Part shown: one piece after another, positions 7,183-13,911 of the stretch | Numbering within the stretch: the first letter of the stretch is position 1 | Layout: the number at the start of each line of letters is the position of its first letter | Assembly (NCBI GenBank): GCA_900556095.1 | Contig: USNU01000004.1 | Coordinates: 1 to 16,313, forward strand | Direction: 5' to 3' | Source of the DNA: an uncultured Bacteroidales bacterium | GTDB lineage: Bacteria > Bacteroidota > Bacteroidia > Bacteroidales > Paludibacteraceae | DNA length: 16,313 bases | Position numbers and translations under genes: made by a program | Notes under the pieces: model-generated | What the model was told of the DNA's origin: nothing | What the model saw: the letters and a program-made list of their open reading frames with translations, nothing else | Database searches by the model: none

Positions 7183-8187
7183 ATGGTTAATTACAAAGAC
7201 TTAGGCTTGGTGAACACCAGAGAGATGTTCAAAAAAGCCATTAATGGCGGTTATGCCATTCCTGCTTTCAACTTCAACAACATGGAGCAGATGCAGGCTA
7301 TCATTCAAGCAGCCGTAGAGACCAAGTCTCCGGTGATCCTTCAGGTTTCTAAGGGTGCCCGTCAGTATGCCAACGCTACGTTGTTGCGCTATATGGCTCA
7401 GGGTGCTGTTGAATATGCAAAGGAATTGGGTTGTGCCAATCCTCAAATCGTGTTGCACCTCGACCACGGAGATACTTTCGAGACTTGCAAGAGCTGTATC
7501 GACTCAGGTTTCTCTTCAGTGATGATCGACGGTTCTCACCTTCCGTATGACGAGAACGTGGCTTTGACGAAGAAAGTCGTAGAATACGCTCACCAATTCG
7601 ACGTAACCGTAGAAGGTGAGTTGGGCGTATTGGCCGGAGTAGAAGACGACGTTGTGGCTGAACATCACACCTACACCCGTCCTGAAGAAGTAGTTGACTT
7701 CGTAACCAAGACCGGTTGCGACTCTTTGGCTATTTCTATCGGTACTTCTCACGGTGCATATAAGTTCAAACCCGAACAGTGCCACGTTGATCCCGCTACA
7801 GGCCGTTTGGTTCCTCCTCCTTTGGCATTCGATGTATTGGACGGCGTAATGAAGGAGCTTCCGGGCTTCCCCATTGTACTGCACGGTTCTTCATCTGTTC
7901 CTCAGGAAGAAGTAGACACCATCAACAAATACGGTGGCAAGTTGGAAGCAGCTATCGGTATCCCCGAAGACGAATTGCGTAAGGCTGCCAAGAGTGCAGT
8001 TTGCAAAATCAATATCGACTCCGACAGCCGTCTGGCATTCACCGCTGCTGTGCGTAAGGTATTCTGGGAGAAACCCGCTGAGTTCGACCCGCGTAAGTAC
8101 TGTGGTCCTGCACGCGACCTGATGGAGCAACTCTACAAGCACAAGATTATCAACGTGCTCGGTTCCGACGGCAAAGCAGCAGAATAA
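7183..8187 (+). CDS. fba: Class II fructose-1,6-bisphosphate aldolase
   Basis: A zinc-dependent glycolytic and gluconeogenic enzyme that reversibly cleaves fructose 1,6-bisphosphate to glyceraldehyde 3-phosphate and dihydroxyacetone phosphate in the cytoplasm. It has 334 residues, as usual for Bacteroides homologues. I chose the ATG at 7183 (MVNYKDLGLVNTREMF); the frame stays open upstream to 7024 but crosses the terminator and promoter. Class II motifs: PAFNFNN near the N-terminus, HLDHGD at 92-97 (catalytic Asp94, zinc ligand His95), GSHLPYDEN, EGELGVLAG (zinc-ligand Glu region), SIGTSHGAYK, and LHGSSSV (zinc-ligand His and phosphate-binding loop). Codon use is visibly biased (many GTA, GAC and AAG), fitting high expression. 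It is monocistronic, with a promoter at 7102-7131 and a terminator at 8209-8243. Confidence 0.97.
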   Translation: MVNYKDLGLVNTREMFKKAINGGYAIPAFNFNNMEQMQAIIQAAVETKSPVILQVSKGARQYANATLLRYMAQGAVEYAKELGCANPQIVLHLDHGDTFETCKSCIDSGFSSVMIDGSHLPYDENVALTKKVVEYAHQFDVTVEGELGVLAGVEDDVVAEHHTYTRPEEVVDFVTKTGCDSLAISIGTSHGAYKFKPEQCHVDPATGRLVPPPLAFDVLDGVMKELPGFPIVLHGSSSVPQEEVDTINKYGGKLEAAIGIPEDELRKAAKSAVCKINIDSDSRLAFTAAVRKVFWEKPAEFDPRKYCGPARDLMEQLYKHKIINVLGSDGKAAE

Positions 8188-8208
8188 TCCCGACTGCTAT
8201 ATGCAACC

Positions 8209-8243
8209 AAAAAGAGGCTACCCTTTCGGGCAGCCTCTTTTTT
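8209..8243 (+). terminator. Rho-independent terminator after fba
   Basis: AAAAAGAGGCT-A-CCC (8209-8223) pairs with GGG-C-AGCCTCTTTTTT (8228-8243) around a TTTC loop, with one internal A/C mismatch. The T run forms the 3' arm end. The A-rich 5' side also lets the hairpin act on the minus strand, but no gene arrives from that side. Confidence 0.9.
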
Positions 8244-8259
8244 GCTGATATTGCCAAAG

Positions 8260-8311
8260 TTTGCACTAAAAAATGCATTTTTCTTGAAAATCTGCACTTT
8301 TTGGGTGCAAA
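8260..8311. repeat. Cluster of TGCA-centred inverted repeats upstream of trmO
   Basis: TTTGCAC (8260-8266) and GTGCAAA (8305-8311) form a perfect 7-bp inverted pair. Between them lie the 14-bp palindrome AAAAATGCATTTTT (8269-8282) and TGCAC (8293-8297), which can pair with GTGCA (8305-8309). All four TGCA cores lie 22-71 bp upstream of the trmO -33 element, in an AT-rich stretch between fba and trmO. Candidate operator sites; no regulator identified. Confidence 0.5.
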
Positions 8312-8332
8312 TTATCCTTTTTCATTATATGA

Positions 8333-8364
8333 TTTGGCTATGTGCGGGAAAAGATTTACCTTTG
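8333..8364 (+). promoter_or_regulatory. Promoter for trmO
   Basis: TTTG (8333-8336), a 20-base spacer, then TACCTTTG (8357-8364), a full match to TAnnTTTG. Transcription should begin near 8370, leaving a leader of about 60 bases that contains the three 11-bp repeats. Confidence 0.75.
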
Positions 8365-8379
8365 CAGAATAGATGTTTT

Positions 8380-8412
8380 CCCTGTGGATACCCTGAGGAT
8401 ACCCTGTGGATA
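8380..8412 (+). repeat. Three tandem 11-bp repeats (DnaA-box-like) in the trmO leader
   Basis: CCCTGTGGATA (8380-8390), CCCTGAGGATA (8391-8401) and CCCTGTGGATA (8402-8412) follow each other without a gap; the middle copy differs by one base. Copies 1 and 3 contain TGTGGATA, eight of nine positions of the DnaA box complement TGTGGATAA. The period is about one helical turn, so all sites face the same side of the DNA. They lie between the predicted transcript start and the ATG at 8432. Confidence 0.8.
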
Positions 8413-8431
8413 GCAAGATAACAGATATAGC

Positions 8432-9157
8432 ATGAACATTACGCCTGTCGCCATCGCCCGCAATGGCTTTACGGATAAATTCGGTATCCCGCGTCAGTCC
8501 CGCGAGGAGTCGTGCATAGAGACCCGTATCGTTTTTGAGCCGGATTTCCGTGTACGCGAAGCCCTGCGCGGCATAGAGGGCTATTCCCACCTGTGGCTGA
8601 TATGGGGATTTAGCCGTTGCGCCATACACAATGCTCAATCAGCAACGGGCATTGGAGAGACTCCCGACTGGTCTCCCACTGTGCGTCCGCCGCGCTTGGG
8701 CGGAAATGTCCGCATGGGGGTTTTTGCTACACGTTCCCCTTTCCGTCCGAATGCGTTGGGACTGAGCAGCGTGCGGCTTCTGCGCATAGAGGATACCACG
8801 CGGGACGGGCTGGTATTGGTGGTTAGCGGGGCGGATTTGTTGGATGGCACGCCTATATACGATATCAAGCCTTACTTGTCTTATTCCGATGCTCACCCCG
8901 AGGCGCGTAACGGCTTCGGTGAGGCAACAAGCAACTATCATCTGGCGGTGGATGTTTCCACAGGTGTGTTGGAGTCTGCTTTGGCACAGGGCTGTCCGTG
9001 GCAGGCCCTGCAGGAGATACTCTCCCAAGACCCTCGTCCCGCTTACCAGCATGACCCCATGCGTGTCTATCATCTCGATTATGCCGGTTGGACAGTGGCG
9101 TTCCGTGTGGAAAATGATATACTCCGTGTGGAGACATTGCAAAAGAAAAAGGATTGA
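8432..9157 (+). CDS. trmO: tRNA (N6-threonylcarbamoyladenosine37-N6)-methyltransferase TrmO (TsaA/YaeB family)
   Basis: A 241-residue cytoplasmic enzyme that methylates t6A at position 37 of certain tRNAs, using S-adenosylmethionine. The TsaA-like beta-barrel spans residues about 1-145: PVAIARNGFTDKFGIPRQ, the HLWLIWGFSR strand, the signature GVFATRSPFRPNALGLSSVRLL, and LDGTPIYDIKPYLSYSD. Residues about 155-241 form the C-terminal domain present in the longer YaeB-type members. The ATG at 8432 starts the conserved ITPVAIARNGF segment directly. It is a single gene with its own promoter and a three-repeat leader. Its last codons and stop lie in the hairpin shared with the convergent lipoprotein gene. 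Confidence 0.93.
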   Translation: MNITPVAIARNGFTDKFGIPRQSREESCIETRIVFEPDFRVREALRGIEGYSHLWLIWGFSRCAIHNAQSATGIGETPDWSPTVRPPRLGGNVRMGVFATRSPFRPNALGLSSVRLLRIEDTTRDGLVLVVSGADLLDGTPIYDIKPYLSYSDAHPEARNGFGEATSNYHLAVDVSTGVLESALAQGCPWQALQEILSQDPRPAYQHDPMRVYHLDYAGWTVAFRVENDILRVETLQKKKD

Positions 9158-9178
9158 GGTCTTTGCCTCAATCCTTTT
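9147..9178. terminator. Bidirectional terminator containing both convergent stop codons
   Basis: AAAAGGATTGAGG (9147-9159) pairs perfectly with CCTCAATCCTTTT (9166-9178) around a 6-base loop. On each strand the hairpin ends in a T run, so it can stop transcription both ways. The trmO stop TGA (9155-9157) is in one arm and the stop TGA of the opposite gene (9168-9170 on the minus strand) is in the other. Confidence 0.92.
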
Positions 9179-10013
9179 CGTAGAATTGTATTTTCTTGAA
9201 TAGTACCGCATCATCGTACAGGCGTTTTCGTTCCTCTTTCAGAAAATCCACCTGCCGCAGGCTCAATACTTTCTTTTCTATCTCGGGGCGGGCATAGTCT
9301 ATCGGCATCGGTTCTCCCGCTATGTGTTTCTCGGTGATTCGCAGGATATACAGCGAAGTGGAATCGGTTACCTCAATTTGTGTCTTCTGTTTCAACAGAC
9401 TGTTCAGTTCGTCTTTCTCAAACGGAATGTGCAGCAGTACCTGCTGTGCTGTCCGCCATTGGTCGGTAAACAACTCATACCCTGTGGCATAGCGATATGC
9501 ATATTTCTCAATATCCTCTATGTTCTCATCGGGATTGGTGAGCCATTGGCGAAGGCGTTTCAGGTGCGGCGCATTTTGCGGAACCACCAGCAGAAGCCCC
9601 TTTAGAATGCCCTCTTTGAGTATAAATTGTCCGGTATGCGCTTGGTAGATTTGTTCCACCAATGTATCTGCCACTTGGGTGGGCATACGATGTTCCACCA
9701 ATCGTGTTTCGTAGGCGTGTACGTATAGAGAACGGCGGTAATTCTCCACCAAAGCCTCAATCTCATTATGATCCATATCTTTGGCTTTGTCGTACTCCAG
9801 TATGTCGGTCGCCCATTGACGGATATATGTGCTTGCTACCTTTGCGCTGTCTTCCGCCGCCAGACCTGCAGTAAGCGAATCCAAGGTCTCCCAATACAAC
9901 AGATGTCCGTTCAGTTCTACCGCTGTACCCAACTGGTGCTTGTGATGAAATCCATTGCACCCGGACAAGGCGGTGCTTATACCCAAAATGATATAAAAAA
10001 CATACTTCTTCAT
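9168..10013 (-). CDS. SurA/PpiC-like periplasmic folding-factor lipoprotein (probable)
   Basis: A 281-residue lipoprotein with lipobox ALSGC (Cys19). After a short tether come VELNGHLLYWETLDSLTAGL and a helical, charged region (residues about 50-135), then a central segment (KEGILKGLLLVVPQNAPHLKRLRQWL, then HIPFEKDELNSLLKQ and TSLYILRITEKHIAGEPMPIDYARPEIEKKVLSLRQVDFLKEERKRLYDDAV). This order, with a VNG-LY start and a C-terminal helix ending in KK-I-FYE, matches Bacteroides proteins annotated as peptidyl-prolyl isomerases of the SurA/PrsA type. I do not see clear parvulin catalytic residues, so it may be a chaperone only. The start codon overlaps the ribD stop (ATGA), implying translational coupling. 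Function is inferred from layout, not from a firm motif. Confidence 0.6.
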   Translation of the reverse strand: MKKYVFYIILGISTALSGCNGFHHKHQLGTAVELNGHLLYWETLDSLTAGLAAEDSAKVASTYIRQWATDILEYDKAKDMDHNEIEALVENYRRSLYVHAYETRLVEHRMPTQVADTLVEQIYQAHTGQFILKEGILKGLLLVVPQNAPHLKRLRQWLTNPDENIEDIEKYAYRYATGYELFTDQWRTAQQVLLHIPFEKDELNSLLKQKTQIEVTDSTSLYILRITEKHIAGEPMPIDYARPEIEKKVLSLRQVDFLKEERKRLYDDAVLFKKIQFYEKD

Positions 10014-11029
10014 AGTGTCTCTCCTAAATCGTTATGACAAATCGTATATAGTGTATGCCCGTCAATTCGCTCGCAGGTAGCTGGCAGAACAATGTCGGGG
10101 GCGGCTACACCTTTCCCGATGTATATAGGTGCCACTTCCACGTGTATCTCGTCGTATAGTCCGCTCTCCATGATAGTCCGCAGCAGTGTAGGTCCGCCTT
10201 CCACCAATACCGAGTGTATGCCGCGTGATGCCAAATCCTGCAGGATATATGTCCAATCGGTCTGCTCTCGATAAACAATAGTCTCGCTTTCATTGTCAAG
10301 AATACGGCTGTCGGCAGGTAATATGTGATGTCGGTCCACAGTGATACGGATCGGGTTTCTGCCGCTCCAACGGGTGGTCAGCAGGCGCGGGTTATCCAGC
10401 AATGCCGTACGGGTCCCCACCATAATAGCCATATTTTCCGCCCGCATACGGTGTACTATTTGTTTGGTGAGCGGAGTGGAGATGACCAGCGCATCGCCAT
10501 CTTTCCGACTTGATCGGCAATTATCTACGTATCCATCAGCAGTCTGTGCCCATTTGAGCGTTACATAAGGGCGTTTTTTCTCTTGCAGACAAAGGAAACG
10601 TTTGTTCAGCAGTCGGCACTCTTTTTGCAGAATACCGACTACTACCTCTATGCCCGCCTCGCGCAACATCTCTATGCCGCGTCCGGATACTTGCGGGTTG
10701 GGGTCCTGCATCCCGACTACGACACGTCCAACACCCTTCTCTATAATCAGTTTGGCGCAAGGCGGTGTTTTCCCATAATGGCTGCAAGGCTCCAGACTGA
10801 CAAACAATGTGCAGTCTTTGTAATTGATGACCGTATTTTTGCGCTCTGCGTCGGCAAAGCAGTTTACTTCTGCATGGGCTTGACCGAACTGCCGGTGCCA
10901 ACCTTCGCCAATGATGGTCTCATCACTGTTGCGCACCAATACCGCCCCCACCATGGGGTTGGGGGCTACATAGTATTCGCCCAGTCGGGCTAATTCAATA
11001 CAGCGGGCTATATAGTTTGTATAATCCAT
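10010..11029 (-). CDS. ribD: Bifunctional riboflavin biosynthesis deaminase/reductase RibD
   Basis: A 339-residue cytoplasmic enzyme that deaminates 2,5-diamino-6-ribosylamino-pyrimidinone 5'-phosphate and then reduces the ribosyl side chain with NADPH, the second and third steps of riboflavin synthesis. The N-terminal deaminase has the zinc motif HAE (52-54) and PCSHYGKTPPC with Cys82 and Cys91; APNPMVGAVLV precedes it. The C-terminal reductase (about 148-339) begins RPYVTLKWAQTADGY and has MVGTRTALLDNPRLLTTR and VLVEGGPTLL. The ATG at 11029 (MDYTNYIARCIELA) is the family-consistent start; an open frame further upstream only overlaps prmC in antisense. No promoter was recognised for it in prmC. 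It overlaps the downstream lipoprotein gene by 4 nt. Confidence 0.96.
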   Translation of the reverse strand: MDYTNYIARCIELARLGEYYVAPNPMVGAVLVRNSDETIIGEGWHRQFGQAHAEVNCFADAERKNTVINYKDCTLFVSLEPCSHYGKTPPCAKLIIEKGVGRVVVGMQDPNPQVSGRGIEMLREAGIEVVVGILQKECRLLNKRFLCLQEKKRPYVTLKWAQTADGYVDNCRSSRKDGDALVISTPLTKQIVHRMRAENMAIMVGTRTALLDNPRLLTTRWSGRNPIRITVDRHHILPADSRILDNESETIVYREQTDWTYILQDLASRGIHSVLVEGGPTLLRTIMESGLYDEIHVEVAPIYIGKGVAAPDIVLPATCERIDGHTLYTICHNDLGETL

Positions 11030-11047
11030 CTTTTTTGTGTAACTTTG
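11016..11047 (+). promoter_or_regulatory. Promoter for prmC, overlapping the ribD start
   Basis: TTTG (11016-11019), a 20-base spacer, then TAACTTTG (11040-11047), both perfect for the Bacteroidota consensus. The -33 element lies inside the first codons of ribD, and the -7 element ends only four bases before the prmC ATG at 11052. The mRNA would therefore start at or very close to the start codon. Confidence 0.7.
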
Positions 11048-11051
11048 CGGC

Positions 11052-11870
11052 ATGAACGACCTTGTCCGATATATCGCTTCGCAGTTGGCTGACCTGTACC
11101 CCGAACCGGAATGCAGGGATATGGCATGGTGGATTGCCGAGGAGGCGACCGGTATGTCGCGTACGCAACTGCTTTGTGGCTGCAAAGATACGAAAATAAT
11201 TCCAAACCTCGAAATTATTTTATCCCGCTTGCGGCAAAAGGAACCGATACAGTATATTTTCGGGCATACACTCTGGAACGGATTGGATTTGTCGGTTACG
11301 CCCGCTACCCTTATTCCCCGCCCGGAGACGGCAGAGTTGGTGGAGTTTCTGCTGCATAGTACACAGGATATTGCCAGTCGGCCATTGCAGGTATTGGACA
11401 TAGGTACCGGAAGCGGGTGTATAGCCATTGCGCTGAAGAAAGCACGCCCCCATTGGGAGGTATATGGAGCGGATATCAGCGAAGAGGCTCTGACGGTGGC
11501 AAAGCACAATGCAGAGCATAATCGGGCGGAAGTACAATTCTTTAGAAAGGATATTTTGTCCGATGAAATCGGTTGTTTTGACATCATTGTGAGCAATCCG
11601 CCCTATATCTGCGAGCAAGAGAAAGAGACCATGGAGCGCAATGTGTTGGACTATGAACCAGCCTCGGCACTCTTTGTTCCGGACAATGATCCGCTGCTCT
11701 TCTATCGCCGTATTGCATCGTTGCGCAAGGCACCGCTTCTATTCTTTGAGATAAACGAAGCCTATAGCCGGGAGACGATGGCATTGCTCCGTATCCTTGG
11801 CTATACGGATATTCACCTAATCAATGACATCTATGGCAAACCGCGTATCGTTTCTGGGAAAATACAATAA
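11052..11870 (+). CDS. prmC: Peptide chain release factor N5-glutamine methyltransferase PrmC (HemK)
   Basis: A 272-residue cytoplasmic methyltransferase that modifies the Gln of the GGQ motif in release factors RF1 and RF2. The N-terminal helical domain (about 1-85) includes the PIQYIFG segment that helps bind the release factor. The Rossmann domain has motif I VLDIGTGSG (114-122), the acidic VYGADIS strand, and the catalytic/substrate motif NPPY (182-185) in SNPPYICEQE. It ends NDIYGKPRIVSGKIQ, the usual DLxGKxR-type ending. The start at 11052 gives the full family length; the next Met is at residue 25. It faces away from ribD with only 22 bp between start codons and overlaps recX by 47 nt, so prmC and recX should share a transcript. 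Confidence 0.95.
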   Translation: MNDLVRYIASQLADLYPEPECRDMAWWIAEEATGMSRTQLLCGCKDTKIIPNLEIILSRLRQKEPIQYIFGHTLWNGLDLSVTPATLIPRPETAELVEFLLHSTQDIASRPLQVLDIGTGSGCIAIALKKARPHWEVYGADISEEALTVAKHNAEHNRAEVQFFRKDILSDEIGCFDIIVSNPPYICEQEKETMERNVLDYEPASALFVPDNDPLLFYRRIASLRKAPLLFFEINEAYSRETMALLRILGYTDIHLINDIYGKPRIVSGKIQ

Positions 11871-12300
11871 ACCATCGTATTCGACGGAAGAATTGCGTCT
11901 GAAAGCCGAGGCGTATTGTGCCCGTTCGGAGCATTGCGCCGATGAGGTACAGAAGAAAATCACCGATTGGGGCGGAGATACTGCCACGGTTGAAGCGATT
12001 ATAGGCGTGCTCTATGAGAACAACTACCTGAACGATGAACGCTATTGCCGTGCTTATGTACACGACAAATTGCTCTACCAGCATTGGGGCAAAGTAAAAA
12101 TTCGCACTATGCTCTATATGCACAATCTGCCTAAAGAATGTATATCAGCGGCTATAGAAAACATCGATGAAACCGAGTATAATCGTATATTGCGTGAGGT
12201 GCTGAAACAGAAAAAAAACGCATCTCGCGAACAGCAGATACGTTTTCTTCTTCAGCGTGGTTTTGAATACAGAGATATTCTTGGCGTCTTGGACGAATAA
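11824..12300 (+). CDS. recX: Regulatory protein RecX
   Basis: A 158-residue, all-helical cytoplasmic protein of the RecX family, which modulates RecA filament activity. Recognisable three-helix repeats: AEAYCARSEHCADEVQKKITDWGG, the VLYENNYLNDERYCRAYVHDKLLYQHWGKVKIRTML core (about 62-97), and the C-terminal REQQIRFLLQRGFEYRDILGVLDE. The start is ambiguous between ATG 11824 and ATG 11833; both lie inside prmC, giving overlaps of 47 or 38 nt. Conserved family sequence begins only around residue 17 (KPSYSTEELRLKA). It is separated from the convergent glycogen synthase stop by 3 bp, with no obvious hairpin between them. Confidence 0.88.
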   Translation: MTSMANRVSFLGKYNKPSYSTEELRLKAEAYCARSEHCADEVQKKITDWGGDTATVEAIIGVLYENNYLNDERYCRAYVHDKLLYQHWGKVKIRTMLYMHNLPKECISAAIENIDETEYNRILREVLKQKKNASREQQIRFLLQRGFEYRDILGVLDE

Positions 12301-12303
12301 TCC

Positions 12304-13911
12304 CTATCGTTTTGCGGCTTTCTTGAGAGCAATGGCGTATGCTTGGCGATAATACTTAAAGAAGAAACGCCATTCCGCCTTGTGGGCGATAGCCGCAGCG
12401 GCTTTGCGGGCTTCCGCTACTTGCTCGGGCGGGAGTTGCAGGAAATGAATCAGGCTGTCTGCAATCTGCTCCACTACCTCATAGTAGTTGCTATCCGTGC
12501 GGTTGATTACCTCCACTCCCTGTTCCAGACCATTGTGCGTTGTGTGTTGTGTATTGCGCATGATGATTTGCTTTGCCCATACCCCGAAACCTGCGAGGGT
12601 GGTGGTAATAGTAGGTACATGGAATGCTACGCTCTCCAACGGAGTGTATCCCCACGGTTCGTAGTAGGAGGGGAAGACGGTAGCATCCATACCGATAAGC
12701 AGGTCGTAGTAGGTGAGGCTTTTGCCGCCTTCAGCATTGGCTTGCCCCCCGAACATAGGGTCGTGTCCATCCAGATAGTAAGGCACAAAGACTACGCTCA
12801 CTTTGCCGATACGGGCAACCGGTCGGTCGAGGTAGGGTATCATCACAAAGGCAATAACTTCGCGTCCTGCAGGCACTACCTGGTACATTTTCTCTCCTAG
12901 ACGCTGCATGGCACGCAGGAATACGTCTATCCCTTTGTTTTTCCACTCCTGCCGCCCTGCGATACAGAGCATCAGTGCATTCTCGGGTACAATACCTCCG
13001 AGTCGCTCCGAGGCTGCGTGCAGCAACGCTTGGCGTGCGGCTGTACGTTTCTTGTCAAACATCTTGCCCGTTGGTACGAAACCGGGTTCGAAGCCGTTAG
13101 GAGTAACGATATCTACGGGTTTGTCCAGCAATTGCGCACACTCGCGTGCAGTCAGGTCGCTCACGGTGGTGAAACAATCCGCCCATTTGGCAGCCATCTT
13201 TTCTACCGAGTGTTTGCTGACCATATTCAGTTCCTCTGCCATTTGGTCGCCGTTGTATCCCTCGAAATAGTCATATAGAGGTTTGCCGTTGCCTGCGATG
13301 GAGCGTCCGATACCAGTGGCGTGGGTGGTAAACAAGGTGCCGATAGCGGGGCGGTGGTAACGGATATAGAAGATAGCGAATGCAGTCTGCCATTCGTTGG
13401 CATGCATTACCACATTCGGCTTTTGTTCTTTGTTCTTTGTTCTTTGTTCTATAATCGTATCATACAGCGATGCCATCACCATACCGGCGGCAAAACCGAA
13501 AAGGCATGATTCGTCGTAGTCGCCATAAGCGGCATGGCTCTGCACGCCGAAGTTCTGCCATGCCCAGCCGTAAATTTCGTTTTTCTTTGCCCAGAGAGCA
13601 TCAGCACGCAGGAGAATGGCAAGCGGTTGTCCGGGTACGTTCCACCGTCCGATACGGACGGGAATATCCGTTTCTGCCCTGTCGGAAGCCCAACGTGTGA
13701 GCCACGCAGGCATGGAAGTTTTGTTTCTTTGATAGGTGGCATCCTCGAAATAGAGGTCGCTATGCGAACCAAAATCAGGTCCGAAGAAAACGACTTGGTC
13801 CGGGTGTTCTTTCTGCATGGAGGCTGCACGTGTAGATAGGACGGCATAGATACCGCCCACACGGTTGCATACCTCCCAACTTGTTTCAAAAATATAGTCG
13901 GGTTGTATCAT
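12304..13911 (-). CDS. Glycogen (starch) synthase, eukaryotic-type GT3 family
   Basis: A 535-residue glycosyltransferase that extends alpha-1,4-glucan from a nucleotide-glucose donor in the cytoplasm. The N-terminus ETSWEVCNRVGGIYAVLSTRA is the GT3 donor-site loop. Further motifs: FFGPDFGSH, TTHATGIGRS, PNGFEP, the C-terminal-domain CIAGRQEWKNKGIDVFLRAM, and PSYYEPWGYTPLE with the E-x7-E pair (Glu418 and Glu426) typical of GT3. Two short regions look like local insertions, EQRTKNKEQK (about 155-164) and NTQHTTHNG (about 452-460); each is coded by a 28-bp 7-nt-period tract. The ATG overlaps the PKD lipoprotein stop (ATGA). It is the last gene of the minus-strand chain. In Bacteroidales, GT3 replaces the GT5 GlgA found in proteobacteria. 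UDP- or ADP-glucose preference cannot be read from the sequence. Confidence 0.9.
   Translation of the reverse strand: MIQPDYIFETSWEVCNRVGGIYAVLSTRAASMQKEHPDQVVFFGPDFGSHSDLYFEDATYQRNKTSMPAWLTRWASDRAETDIPVRIGRWNVPGQPLAILLRADALWAKKNEIYGWAWQNFGVQSHAAYGDYDESCLFGFAAGMVMASLYDTIIEQRTKNKEQKPNVVMHANEWQTAFAIFYIRYHRPAIGTLFTTHATGIGRSIAGNGKPLYDYFEGYNGDQMAEELNMVSKHSVEKMAAKWADCFTTVSDLTARECAQLLDKPVDIVTPNGFEPGFVPTGKMFDKKRTAARQALLHAASERLGGIVPENALMLCIAGRQEWKNKGIDVFLRAMQRLGEKMYQVVPAGREVIAFVMIPYLDRPVARIGKVSVVFVPYYLDGHDPMFGGQANAEGGKSLTYYDLLIGMDATVFPSYYEPWGYTPLESVAFHVPTITTTLAGFGVWAKQIIMRNTQHTTHNGLEQGVEVINRTDSNYYEVVEQIADSLIHFLQLPPEQVAEARKAAAAIAHKAEWRFFFKYYRQAYAIALKKAAKR
12533..12560 (-). repeat. Degenerate heptanucleotide tract (4 units) in glycogen synthase
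   Basis: On the plus strand, TTGTGCG, TTGTGTG, TTGTGTA and TTGCGCA follow directly. They share a TTG-G core with drift in the last bases. The tract encodes part of NTQHTTHNG near the C-terminus of the protein. Confidence 0.6.
13422..13449 (-). repeat. Perfect heptanucleotide repeat, TTTGTTC x4 (GAACAAA on the coding strand)
   Basis: Four exact copies of TTTGTTC lie within the glycogen synthase gene; the next base continues the pattern for one more position. The coding strand reads through it as EQRTKNKEQK. Since 7 is not a multiple of 3, gain or loss of one unit would shift the frame about 155 codons into the gene. Confidence 0.9.

Noticed and set aside
8244..8431. Replication origin at the DnaA-box-like repeats
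   Set aside because: Only three imperfect boxes, all inside a gene leader, and no dnaA, dnaN or other origin-linked gene in the window; kept only as a regulatory hypothesis.
11030..11596. Upstream extension of ribD antisense to prmC
   Set aside because: The extension has no family sequence; ribD homology begins at MDYTNYIARC (ATG at 11029), and prmC motifs are clear on the other strand.
12343..12900. A 185-codon plus-strand frame opposite glycogen synthase
   Set aside because: Shadow of the GT3 gene, with no recognisable domain, and opposite a region with strong catalytic motifs.
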